Assembly (NCBI GenBank): GCA_900768125.1 | Contig: CAAGBS010000038.1 | Coordinates: forward strand, 1-64,000 | DNA from: Oscillospiraceae bacterium | Lineage (GTDB): Bacteria; Bacillota; Clostridia; Oscillospirales; Ruminococcaceae | Length of the DNA: 64,000 nt | Direction of reading: 5' to 3' | In this document: in pieces, positions 51,575-60,600 of the stretch | How the letters are laid out: each line of letters starts with the position of its first letter | Position numbering within the stretch: position 1 is the first letter of the stretch | Notes under the pieces: model-generated | What the model saw: the letters and a program-made list of their open reading frames with translations, nothing else | Told to the model about the DNA's origin: nothing | The model's database searches: none | Position numbers and translations under genes: made by a program

Positions 51575-51661
51575 TTTTCGGGCTTTTTCGCTCGATTTTC
51601 ATCTTTGCTCGATTTTTTGGTTGGCTCTGTTATGCGGTTTATAAGGTTTCGGATTCTTTAA

Positions 51662-51686
51662 TTGGGGATAGTAATAGTTCAGATGA
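51662..51686. other. Island right attachment site (attR)
   Basis: TTGGGGATAG (51662-51671), an 8-nt spacer, then core CAGATGA (51680-51686). In the excised circle it would join the left site to give a symmetric site: 10-bp arm, 8, core 7, 8, 10-bp arm. The core overlaps codons of the capsid gene, and the island supplies the stop codon TGA at 51679-51681. Confidence 0.85.
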
Positions 51687-52404
51687 TCCAATTAATATCC
51701 TTAGCCCCCGTCTTAGGAGCGAATCCGCCCGCAGCATCAGTCTTGAAATCATACTGAGACTTCATTCTTGCAGAGGGTACCGGAATGACGGGCACGCCGT
51801 TGATGGACTTCACCGCGAACTCAAGCCCGCCCTGCTTGAACTGGGAAGACTCGACCGCATATGAGATCTCGCCGGAAAGCATGAGCTTATCGTAAACCGG
51901 GCGGCTCATGACGATAACTACATCGCCCTCGTCGCCGGTGATATCGCGTACCTTGCCAAGCTGAGCCAGCAGCGAAGACATCACAGTAGCCTTGTCCGGA
52001 GTGTAAGTAGCCTTGATACCGGCAGCCGCAGCCAGCTTCGAGTAACGGTAAGCGTCGATCTCGGGAATGACCTGTGTGCGCTGGAACTCAGCTGCAACGT
52101 TTGCCGCAGCCAGTCCGAAGCCGGTCTCGTCCACGTCGATGGCATCGATACGGAAGCGTCTGCCTCTGTCCTGGGTCAGTGTGAAAGTCTCGTAGGAGTA
52201 GGTCACTGCGCCGCCGGAGTAACCTGCATCGCGGTCGTAGCTGCCAAGCCCCTGCAGGGACATCTTCGGCATCTTGATCTCGTTGCCGCCGTTGTAGATC
52301 ACCTGGGAAGCGTTCTCCTCCATCCAGCCGGAAGTCGCTCCCTCGGTCACCTGCTTGTCAAGTTCCTTCTGAAAAACCTTTGCGTATGTAATAGTATTAG
52401 CCAT
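51679..52404 (-). pseudogene. Major capsid protein, N-terminal fragment (split by the island)
   Basis: The first 241 codons of a HK97-like major capsid protein: MANTITYAKVFQKELDKQV, INYNGG-type loop (QVIYNGGNEIKMPKM), RFRIDAIDVDETG, EIDAYRYSKLA and FAVKSINGVPVIPVPSARM. The frame runs into a TGA created at the island junction right after KDINWII. The missing 55 codons are at 8226-8393. Starts after GGAGG. As it stands no full capsid protein can be made, unless the island excises. Confidence 0.9.
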
Positions 52405-52730
52405 TGTATTGATCCTCCTGTAATGAATCCGCAGACTTTTCAGATCAGCAAAACCCGCTGCCGCGCCGTAATTTCATCTGGCGAACTGCCGCAGTTTGCG
52501 CCGCGATGCCCCTGCCTGAAAAACGTCTGCTAAATATCCCTCCTGCCCGCCCTCGGTCAAAGCCGCTCTTTCTTAATTTATGTAAACCCTCCGTCCCGCC
52601 CCGGCAAAACGCCGTATATCGGATAGTCCCGCATGCCACGGCTGATGATAACGGTAAGCCCGCTGCTTTCCGCGCTGCGAAACTGTAACGCTCCCCGACT
52701 GCGCCGCTTGATACGCGCTGCTCAGTCAGT
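52405..52730 (-). other. 326-bp gap between scaffold and capsid genes
   Basis: GC-rich sequence. A 64-codon frame (52445-52639) exists, but it is Arg/Gly-rich, lacks a good ribosome site and resembles no phage protein, so it is not called. The capsid ribosome site GGAGG lies at the end. Confidence 0.4.
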
Positions 52731-53114
52731 TCACTTTCTCGCGAAAATGCTCCTTATAGCCGCGAATCCGTCGCTGCTGCCGCGGCTCTCCGCCGAAAAC
52801 TGCGGAACGCTCCTCTTGGCAAGCCTGATGTGCGGGTACTCGCGGAGCACCTCCTGAACTGCAGTCTCAGGGCCGGCGTCCTCAGCAGCCATAAGCCCCG
52901 CCGCAAGCTTTACGCCCTCGTCAAGCTTCTCGGGAGAAGCGCCCCCGGTAAGCAGCGCAAGCTTTATCTTAAGCATTGCGACCTCGCCCTGCAGCGCCTT
53001 TATCTCCTCAGCCTGATTATTCTCGTCTTCCTCCGCGGACTGCTCCTCCTGCTCCGCGGAAGCCCCGTCCTTTACCTCTATCTCTTCCTCCTGAATGATA
53101 TCCTCATTCTCCAT
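52731..53114 (-). CDS. Phage scaffold-like protein
   Basis: A 127-residue, very acidic, helical protein. ATG 53114 (MENEDIIQEEEIEVKDG) follows GGAAAGGA; a longer start at 53150 would lie inside the portal gene. Features: acidic N-terminus, a coiled coil (AEEIKALQGEVAMLKIKLALL) and a C-terminal part AIRSIFARK, all typical of scaffolding proteins (DUF4355-like) placed between portal and capsid genes. It overlaps the portal gene by 11 nt. Confidence 0.7.
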   Translation of the reverse strand: MENEDIIQEEEIEVKDGASAEQEEQSAEEDENNQAEEIKALQGEVAMLKIKLALLTGGASPEKLDEGVKLAAGLMAAEDAGPETAVQEVLREYPHIRLAKRSVPQFSAESRGSSDGFAAIRSIFARK

Positions 53115-54489
53115 GGTTGTCCGTCCTTTCCATTGCCTGAGCCTCCTCAAGCGATATTCCGTAGATCTGCGACAGCGCCCTCGCCTTTGAAATAAGACCC
53201 GCGCTGTACAGCTTCACTGCCCTGTCTGCTCTTGTTCCATCGTCCTCAGCGGCGCCGTCCGCAAAGACCGCCGAAGCGCTCTCGCTCGCATTGTCAGGAA
53301 GTTCGCCAGCCATCTTTCCCAGGCGGCATACGCTCTCGACCATTCTGCTGAGCGCGTCGGATATCCTGCTGCGGTAAAACGCCTGCGTGCGGTAGGTGCG
53401 GCTGTTTCTGCTGACTACCTCCGCTGCCGTACGTATCGTGCCGTCCTTGAATGAAAGCGCACCCTCGGACAGCCCCGCCTGCATGCACAGCAGGTCGAGA
53501 AGTTCGCCCAGCGCCTTCACATGCTCGTCAACGCGGAGTTCCCCGGTGTTGTCGGTGATTTTAAGTTCCTCCGCGTCAGAGGTGGACATAGCCTGGAAAA
53601 CCTCGTCGTTCACATCGAAATAATGCTTCTTGTTTCCATCGCTGTCCCACTCGCCCCTGACCGCATAAGCCGGAACGATTATTCGCTTCTTTCCGAGCAC
53701 GAACTCCCTTGACAGGCTGTCGAAAACTATGTCGATGCTCCTGAGCGTATCCTCCGCCCCGGCAAAGACCGAGCTTCCGAGCAGCGGGCAGTCGCCGGAC
53801 GAGTCCACCCGCCTTGACCCTGTGCTGAGGTAAACGAACAGCGGAGCCGCAAGCCCCTTTATGCTGCTCTTTTCTCTCAGCCCGGGCAGGACCGCACTCA
53901 TATCAGCCCTGCCGCCGTCCTCGCGCATAAGGCGGTTCTCAACGCTGAGCGTGTCCCCGTCAAGCTGCTGAGTCTCAGCGAGAATATAGCTTTTCCCGTC
54001 CGACATTATCCGTGAGGCAAACGCGCCGCCGGTAATGCTGTGAGAGTTCCACTCGGTCGGAAGGAAGCAGTCCGCAGTCACCAGGTCGACCCTGACTCCC
54101 GGAACACCCTCCGGCGTATCCTCGTCATAGTACACCTTGATAACTCCGCCGCCAAGCGCGAACACCTTTTCCAGGAACACCGGGAATCTTTCCGTGAACC
54201 TGCTTTGTGTGAGCACTTCGTTGACGAACTTCTCAGTGTCGCCGTCCGAGTAGCACATTGCAGTACCCTCCGTGAAGCACAGCCGCGTAAGTTCGCCGCA
54301 CAGCGCTCTTGCAGCCCCAAGCGAAGCCAGCCGCCTTGTGCCGCCCTGGATCCCTCCCTTTCGCGTGTACCGCCAGTCACCGCCGCCGTTGTAGATGTCC
54401 TCCCAGCGCTGGATATCAGCGTAGTAACCCGCGAGATTCGAAGAACCCGCTCGGCTGCTCGTGCGAAGCAGCCAGTCCTTTAAGCCCAA
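53104..54489 (-). CDS. Phage portal protein (SPP1 gp6-like)
   Basis: A 461-residue portal protein: an N-terminal GYYADIQRWEDIYNGGGDW region, ELTRLCFTEGTAM, GGGVIKVYYDE, a central stem segment and the C-terminal helical part (QIYGISLEEAQAMER). It forms the dodecameric ring through which DNA enters the head. Neither terminase subunit is found upstream: next comes a promoter region and trkA. Confidence 0.82.
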   Translation of the reverse strand: MGLKDWLLRTSSRAGSSNLAGYYADIQRWEDIYNGGGDWRYTRKGGIQGGTRRLASLGAARALCGELTRLCFTEGTAMCYSDGDTEKFVNEVLTQSRFTERFPVFLEKVFALGGGVIKVYYDEDTPEGVPGVRVDLVTADCFLPTEWNSHSITGGAFASRIMSDGKSYILAETQQLDGDTLSVENRLMREDGGRADMSAVLPGLREKSSIKGLAAPLFVYLSTGSRRVDSSGDCPLLGSSVFAGAEDTLRSIDIVFDSLSREFVLGKKRIIVPAYAVRGEWDSDGNKKHYFDVNDEVFQAMSTSDAEELKITDNTGELRVDEHVKALGELLDLLCMQAGLSEGALSFKDGTIRTAAEVVSRNSRTYRTQAFYRSRISDALSRMVESVCRLGKMAGELPDNASESASAVFADGAAEDDGTRADRAVKLYSAGLISKARALSQIYGISLEEAQAMERTDNHGE

Positions 54490-54632
54490 GTCACATTCCT
54501 CCTTGATATGTATTTACCGGAAGTCTCAGGTGTTTTTCCTTTTCCTTCCCGCAATATTATAATAAATCCAGCCATACTGTAATTTACTGCAAAGTGAAAA
54601 AACGCGATAATATCCAAGTTTCTTTTTACGCA

Positions 54633-54661
54633 TTGACTTTTTCGCTGAAAAGGTGTATATT
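54633..54661 (+). promoter_or_regulatory. Promoter of trkA-trkH
   Basis: TTGACT (54633-54638), 17 bp, TATATT (54656-54661). The leader to the GTG start (54717) is about 50 nt. Confidence 0.7.
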
Positions 54662-54716
54662 ATATAATGAGTATATAAAGAGAAAGGCGGAAGCACCGCA
54701 AAAAAGGAGCAATACA

Positions 54717-56075
54717 GTGAACATAATCATCGTAGGCTGCGGCAAGGTCGGGCAGGCGCTTGTTGAGCAGCTGAATGACGAAGGAAACGATATAACAGTA
54801 ATAGATAAGGTAGCGGAAAAGGTGAACGACGTATCCAGCCGCTATGACGTAATGGGCGTGATAGGCAACGGCGCGACCCACTCCGTTCAGCAGGACGCAG
54901 GCATTGACCGTGCGAATCTCCTGATAGCAGTCACCGGCTCGGACGAGTTGAATCTCCTCTGCTGTCTCATAGCGAAAAAAGCGGGCAATTGCCACACGAT
55001 TGCCCGAGTAAGGAACCCGCAGTATTACACCGAGACCCCGTTTCTAAAGGACGAGTTAGGTCTTGCAATGGTAATAAACCCCGAGCAGGCGGCGGCAAGC
55101 GAGATAGCAAGAGTGCTTCGCTTCCCCTCCGCGATAAAGATAGACATATTCGGCAGGGGCAGAGTGGAGCTGCTTAAATTCCGCCTGCCGGAGCACAGCC
55201 CGCTTGCAGGCTGCGCAGTAAAGGAAATAGTCACCAAGCTGCACTGCGACGTACTTGTCTGCACGGTCGAGCGCGGTGAGGAAGTCCACATTGCAAACGG
55301 CGACTTCGTGTTCGAGGAAAAGGACGTCATCTCGATAGTAGCCGCGACCCGCAAGGCGGGCGAATTTTTCCGCAAGATAAAATACAAGATGAACTCAGTC
55401 AAGGACGTAATGGTAGTAGGCGGCGGCGAAATAGCGCATTACCTTTGCGAGCAGCTGCTGCGCTCGGGAATGTCGGTGAAACTGATAGAAAAAGACCCCG
55501 ACCGCTGCGAGGAACTTTGCGAAACGCTGGACAACGGTGTGACAATAATTAACGGAGACGCCAGCGACCAGAACATACTGGTAGAATCCGGACTGGAACA
55601 GATGGGCGCATTCGTGGCGCTGACTAACCTTGACGAGGAGAATATATTGCTGTCCCTCTTCGCCAAAAGCGCCTGCGACTGCAAGTGCGTTACCAAGATA
55701 AACCGGATAGGCTTCGACAACGTGATAAGCAAGCTGGATCTTGACACGATAATCAATCCCAAGAGCATAACATCAGACACGATAGTGCGGTACGTCCGCG
55801 CAATGAACAGTTCCCGCGGCAGCAACATGGAAACGCTGTACAACGTCATCAAGGGAAAGGTCGAAGCCGCGGAGTTCATCATCAAGGAGGATTCTCCGGT
55901 GGTCGATGTGCCGCTGATGGAACTTGACCTGAAGCCGGACGTGCTGGTAGCGGCGATACTCCGTGACAAAAAGGTGATGATACCCCGCGGTCACGACAGC
56001 CTGCAGATAGGCGACGCTGTGATCATAGTCTCCCGACAGATCGGTCTTCGTGATATCACCGATATCATAAAGTGA
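54717..56075 (+). CDS. trkA: Trk potassium uptake NAD-binding protein TrkA
   Basis: A 452-residue cytosolic regulator with two tandem RCK units. The first Rossmann motif is IIIVGCGKVGQAL (residues 3-15), the second VMVVGGGEIAHYL near residue 231, each followed by a RCK_C domain. GTG 54717 follows AAAAAGGAG and begins exactly at the conserved NIIIVGCG; upstream codons are not family-like. It gates TrkH in response to nucleotides. 13 nt before trkH. Confidence 0.93.
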   Translation: MNIIIVGCGKVGQALVEQLNDEGNDITVIDKVAEKVNDVSSRYDVMGVIGNGATHSVQQDAGIDRANLLIAVTGSDELNLLCCLIAKKAGNCHTIARVRNPQYYTETPFLKDELGLAMVINPEQAAASEIARVLRFPSAIKIDIFGRGRVELLKFRLPEHSPLAGCAVKEIVTKLHCDVLVCTVERGEEVHIANGDFVFEEKDVISIVAATRKAGEFFRKIKYKMNSVKDVMVVGGGEIAHYLCEQLLRSGMSVKLIEKDPDRCEELCETLDNGVTIINGDASDQNILVESGLEQMGAFVALTNLDEENILLSLFAKSACDCKCVTKINRIGFDNVISKLDLDTIINPKSITSDTIVRYVRAMNSSRGSNMETLYNVIKGKVEAAEFIIKEDSPVVDVPLMELDLKPDVLVAAILRDKKVMIPRGHDSLQIGDAVIIVSRQIGLRDITDIIK

Positions 56076-56088
56076 TCGGAGGCAGACG

Positions 56089-57522
56089 ATGAACTACAGA
56101 ATGATATCATATATTCTCGGCTGGATACTGATTTTCGAGGGCTTGTTCCTGACAGTCCCTATAATCACCGGCGCCGTATTCGGCGAATCCGCGCTGATAA
56201 GCTATCTTATCGCGCTCGGAATATGCCTGCTGATAGGCGCGCTGCTTGTCCTGAAAAAACCAAAAAACAAGCAGCTTTTCGCCCGCGAGGGCTGCGTAAT
56301 AGTTGCGCTCAGCTGGATAGTGCTCAGTCTTTTCGGCTCCCTGCCGTTCATTATTTCCGGTGAAATACCATCGTTTATAGACGCGCTTTTCGAAACTGTA
56401 TCCGGCTTTACTACCACCGGCGCAAGCATTCTTTCCGATGTCGAGAAGCTGTCCCACGCATCGCTGATATGGCGCAGCTTCACTCACTGGGTCGGCGGAA
56501 TGGGCGTGCTTGTATTCATTATGGCATTCATACCGCTTTCGGGCGCGCAGAACATGCACATCATGAAAGCTGAGTCCCCCGGACCGTCGGTCAGCAAGCT
56601 TGTCCCCCGCGTCAGAACAACGGCAATGCTGCTGTACTCCATCTATTTCGTGCTGACTCTGGTGGAGTTCATCATGCTGCTGTGCGGCGGAATGAGCGTA
56701 TTTGAAGCGCTGAATACTGCATTTGCAACTGCGGGCACCGGTGGCTTCGGCTTCCTTAATTCCAGCATGGGAAGCTTCTCCCCGTATATCCAGATAGTGA
56801 TAACCGTATTCATGATACTGTTCGCGATAAATTTCAACTGTTACTATCTGTTGCTATGCGGCAAGCTGCGCGAAATGTTCAACCTGGAACTGCGGACATT
56901 CCTGATAATCGTAGCAACATCTATCACAGTAATAACCATCAATATTTCCGGCATGTATTCAAGCGTTGGCGAAGCGCTGCGTCATGCGGCGTTTACAGTT
57001 GCCTCGCTGATATCGACCACCGGATTTTCCACAGTTGATTTCAACATGTGGCCGGAACTTTCTCGGACGCTGCTGGTGCTTGTAATGTTTATCGGCGGCT
57101 GCGCAGGAAGCACCTGCGGCGGTATCAAGGTTTCACGAATGATAATTCTCTTCAAGGGCATGGCGAAAGAACTTCAGACAATGGTACAGCCGCGGCAGAT
57201 AAAGAAGATCAAGATGGATTCCCGAATGATAGATCACGAAACAGTGCGCTCCGTGAATGTCTACATGGTCGCCTACCTGATGATATTTGCGATATCGCTG
57301 GTGTTCATTTCATTTGACAACCACGATCTGATAACCAATTTCACAGCAGTAACAGCCGCGATAAACAACATCGGACCAGGACTTGACCTGGTAGGCCCTA
57401 CATCTAATTTCGGGTTCTTTGCTATGCAGTCAAAAATTATCCTGATATTTGATATGCTCGCCGGAAGACTGGAGCTTTTCCCGATGCTGCTTCTGTTCAC
57501 TCCCGCGACCTGGAAAAAATAA
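56089..57522 (+). CDS. trkH: Trk potassium uptake membrane protein TrkH
   Basis: A 477-residue integral membrane K+ channel subunit with about ten hydrophobic segments and four pore loops, including TVSGFTTTGAS and ATAGTGGFG. Typical TrkH length. It starts after CGGAGGCA and works with TrkA. The pair is a standard low-affinity K+ uptake system. Ends before a bidirectional terminator. Confidence 0.94.
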   Translation: MNYRMISYILGWILIFEGLFLTVPIITGAVFGESALISYLIALGICLLIGALLVLKKPKNKQLFAREGCVIVALSWIVLSLFGSLPFIISGEIPSFIDALFETVSGFTTTGASILSDVEKLSHASLIWRSFTHWVGGMGVLVFIMAFIPLSGAQNMHIMKAESPGPSVSKLVPRVRTTAMLLYSIYFVLTLVEFIMLLCGGMSVFEALNTAFATAGTGGFGFLNSSMGSFSPYIQIVITVFMILFAINFNCYYLLLCGKLREMFNLELRTFLIIVATSITVITINISGMYSSVGEALRHAAFTVASLISTTGFSTVDFNMWPELSRTLLVLVMFIGGCAGSTCGGIKVSRMIILFKGMAKELQTMVQPRQIKKIKMDSRMIDHETVRSVNVYMVAYLMIFAISLVFISFDNHDLITNFTAVTAAINNIGPGLDLVGPTSNFGFFAMQSKIILIFDMLAGRLELFPMLLLFTPATWKK

Positions 57523-57534
57523 ATCTGAGAAATA

Positions 57535-57571
57535 AAAAATCCTGCTGACCGTAATAATCAGCAGGATTTTT
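57535..57571. terminator. Bidirectional terminator between trkH and the Ser-Asp protein gene
   Basis: AAAAATCCTGCTGA (57535-57548) and TCAGCAGGATTTTT (57558-57571) form a 14-bp stem with A/T tails on both sides. A second hairpin, CCCTCCC/GGGAGGG (57586-57606), lies next to the Ser-Asp gene. Confidence 0.9.
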
Positions 57572-57613
57572 AATATACAGAAATCCCTCCCCGTTGCCAG
57601 GGAGGGATAAATA

Positions 57614-60600
57614 TTACTTCTTGCGCTTCTTGAGTACCGCAGAAGCACCTAGAGCAGCGATCGCACCAGCCGCCGCAAGTCCAGCACCGACAGGCGCTTC
57701 AACGCCCATCTTAGGATTGCTTCCAAGCGGAATTGTACCATCATCGAACGTTACCGTATCAGTGGGATTATCAGGTGTGTAATCACCCGGCACAGACCCC
57801 ATGGGAACGTCCTCCGGAGGGATCTCTATGATCTCGTCATCATCGTCATCGGAGTCAGAGTCACTGTCCGAATCAGAATCGCCTTCATCGGTTGAGTTTG
57901 CGTCGTCATCGGAATCGGAGTCGCTATCGCTATCCGAATCAGAATCGCTGTCGGAATCCGAATCGGAATCAGAATCGCTGTCGGAATCCGAATCGGAGTC
58001 AGAGTCGCTGTCGCTATCCGAATCGGAATCGGAATCGCTGTCGGAATCCGAATCGGAGTCAGAGTCGCTGTCGCTGTCCGAATCGGAATCAGAATCGCTA
58101 TCGCTGTCGGAATCCGAGTCAGAGTCGCTGTCGCTATCCGAATCGGAGTCAGAGTCGCTGTCGCTGTCCGAATCAGAATCAGAATCGCTATCGCTATCCG
58201 AATCGGAGTCGGAATCGCTGTCGGAATCCGAGTCAGAATCGGAGTCGCTATCGCTGTCCGAATCGGAATCGGAGTCGCTATCGCTATCCGAATCGGAATC
58301 AGAATCGCTGTCGGAATCGGAATCGGAATCGGAATCGGAATCGCTGTCGCTGTCGCTGTCCGAATCGGAGTCGGAATCGCTGTCGCTGTCCGAATCGGAA
58401 TCGGAATCGCTGTCGCTATCCGAATCGGAATCAGAGTCGCTGTCACTGTCCGAATCGGAGTCAGAATCGCTATCGCTATCCGAATCGGAGTCGGAATCGC
58501 TGTCGCTGTCGGAATCCGAGTCAGAGTCGCTGTCGCTATCCGAATCGGAGTCAGAATCGCTATCGCTGTCCGAATCAGAATCAGAATCGCTATCGCTATC
58601 CGAATCGGAATCAGAGTCGCTATCGCTGTCCGAATCGGAATCAGAGTCGCTGTCGCTGTCCGAATCGGAGTCAGAATCACTATCGCTATCCGAATCCGAA
58701 TCAGAGTCAGAGTCAGAGTCGCTGTCGGAATCCGAATCAGAATCAGAGTCGCTGTCGGAATCCGAATCGGAATCCGAATCGGAATCCGAATCGGAATCAG
58801 AGTCGCTGTCGGAATCCGAATCGGAGTCAGAGTCGCTGTCGCTGTCCGAATCGGAGTCAGAGTCGCTGTCGCTATCCGAATCGGAATCAGAATCGGAGTC
58901 GGAATCGGAATCGCTGTCCGAATCGGAATCGGAGTCAGAATCGCTATCGCTGTCCGAATCGGAATCGGAGTCAGAATCGCTATCGCTGTCCGAATCGGAA
59001 TCGGAATCACTGTCACTGTCGGAATCCGAATCGGAATCAGAATCGCTGTCGCTATCGCTGTCCGAATCGGAATCGGAATCGGAATCGCTATCGCTATCGC
59101 TATCCGAATCGGAGTCAGAATCGCTGTCGCTGTCCGAATCGGAATCAGAGTCGCTATCGCTATCCGAATCAGAATCAGAGTCGCTATCGCTATCCGAATC
59201 AGAATCAGAGTCGCTGTCGGAATCCGAATCGGAGTCAGAATCGCTATCGCTGTCCGAATCGGAGTCGGAATCGCTATCCGAATCGGAATCAGAGTCGCTG
59301 TCGCTATCCGAATCGGAGTCGGAATCGCTGTCCGAATCAGAATCAGAATCGCTATCGCTGTCCGAATCGGAATCAGAGTCGCTGTCGCTGTCCGAATCGG
59401 AATCAGAGTCGCTGTCGCTATCCGAATCGGAATCGCTGTCGCTGTCCGAATCGGAATCAGAGTCGCTATCGCTGTCCGAATCGGAGTCAGAGTCGCTGTC
59501 GCTATCCGAATCGGAGTCAGAGTCGCTGTCGCTATCCGAATCGGAGTCGGAGTCGCTGTCGGAATCCGAATCGGAGTCAGAGTCGCTGTCGCTATCCGAA
59601 TCGGAATCAGAGTCACTATCGCTATCCGAATCGGAGTCGGAATCGCTGTCGCTGTCGGAATCCGAATCGGAATCAGAATCGGAATCAGAATCGCTGTCGC
59701 TATCCGAATCAGAATCAGAGTCGCTGTCCGAGTCAGAATCGGAGTCGCTATCGCTGTCCGAATCGGAGTCAGAATCGCTATCGCTATCCGAGTCTGAGTC
59801 AGAGTCACTATCACTATCCGAATCAGAATCGGAATCGCTGTCGGAATCCGAATCGGAGTCAGAGTCGCTGTCGCTATCCGAATCGGAATCGGAGTCAGAG
59901 TCGCTATCGCTGTCCGAATCGGAATCGGAGTCGCTATCGGAATCCGAATCGGAGTCGCTATCGGAATCCGAATCGGAATCCGAATCGGAATCAGAATCGG
60001 AATCAGAATCGCTGTCGCTGTCCGAGTCGTCATCTCCATCACCAGGCGGTGTTACAGGTGTATCGCTGTCGTCATCATCGTCATCAACATCAAAGCGGTA
60101 TTCCTTGCGCGTAGCCTGATGAATCTCGCCCTGCTGCGTGAAGGTATCGCAGACGACCGCACCGTTAGCATTGCCGGTATCGGTATAGACGTGAGCAAAA
60201 GGAGCGACAACGATACCACCAGCAGGAGCAGACAGTTCTCCGGTGTAGGAACCAAAGTTCCAGACTATGTTGCTGCCGGTGAAAGATTCATTGTTGATAT
60301 TCCTGATGGCGATCTTGGAACCGGTAAATTTAGATGTGTCAACGTTGATAACAACATCAACGTTGGACTTCAAACTTATAAGTTCTGTAATTATCTTGGG
60401 AAGTTCATTGGGATCCTTGTCGAAATCAGCTGCGTCAACTGAAAGCACAAGAGTCTCACCGGAATCAATCTTCCCGCTTTTGATAATATCGACTGCACTT
60501 CTGAACGTTGAAACTGCATCGCCGCCGCTGGGAGCGCCTACAGATTCAGCAAAATCAACGCCTGAAGCAGCTATCCTGTCAAGGTTGTCGCCAATATTGA

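Larger units (their letters stand above)
8392..51686. mobile_element. 43.3-kb integrative genomic island carrying defence genes
   Basis: The island is bounded by exact 7-bp direct repeats CAGATGA (8392-8398 and 51680-51686) lying inside a phage major capsid gene. It encodes a tyrosine integrase, an excisionase-like protein, a replisome organiser, a DnaC-like loader and a repressor at 27396-33214, but no relaxase, type IV secretion or capsid genes. It therefore looks like a phage-satellite-like or replicating integrative island. Cargo on both sides includes HipBST, Fic, HEPN and AAA genes, and a full Dnd/Dpt system. Several AT-rich segments (15.9-17.1, 19.3-23.0, 24.6-25.8 and 40.1-41.2 kb) suggest stepwise acquisition. 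The integrase lies mid-island, not at an end, which is unusual. Confidence 0.85.
4097..54489 (-). mobile_element. Phage-derived head/tail gene block, split by the island
   Basis: Minus-strand order from 54489: portal, scaffold, major capsid (5' part), [island], capsid (3' part), connectors, small tail proteins, tail-tip proteins, ending at 4097. Apart from the island the block is about 7.1 kb. It lacks a terminase, tape measure, lysis, integrase and replication genes, so it cannot be a complete prophage. It sits between ordinary chromosomal genes (DUF1540-like and trkA). It is either a strongly reduced prophage or a domesticated virion cassette. Confidence 0.75.

Noticed and set aside
8392..51686. 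Island as an integrative conjugative element
   Set aside because: No relaxase, coupling protein or type IV secretion gene is found. Only replication, excision and integration functions are present.
52445..52639. 64-codon frame between scaffold and capsid genes
   Set aside because: Arg/Gly-rich, no good ribosome site, no likeness to phage proteins.
57908..60030. Possible CRISPR-like array
   Set aside because: The units are 6 bp and their multiples, with no unique spacers, and they keep one reading frame. No cas gene is present anywhere in the window.
57801..60119. Very long open frames encoding Ser-Glu, Arg-Asn and Ile/Thr-Pro repeats on both strands
   Set aside because: They are by-products of the six-base Ser-Asp repeat. 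Only the minus-strand frame has a signal peptide, promoter, ribosome site and a sensible C-terminus.
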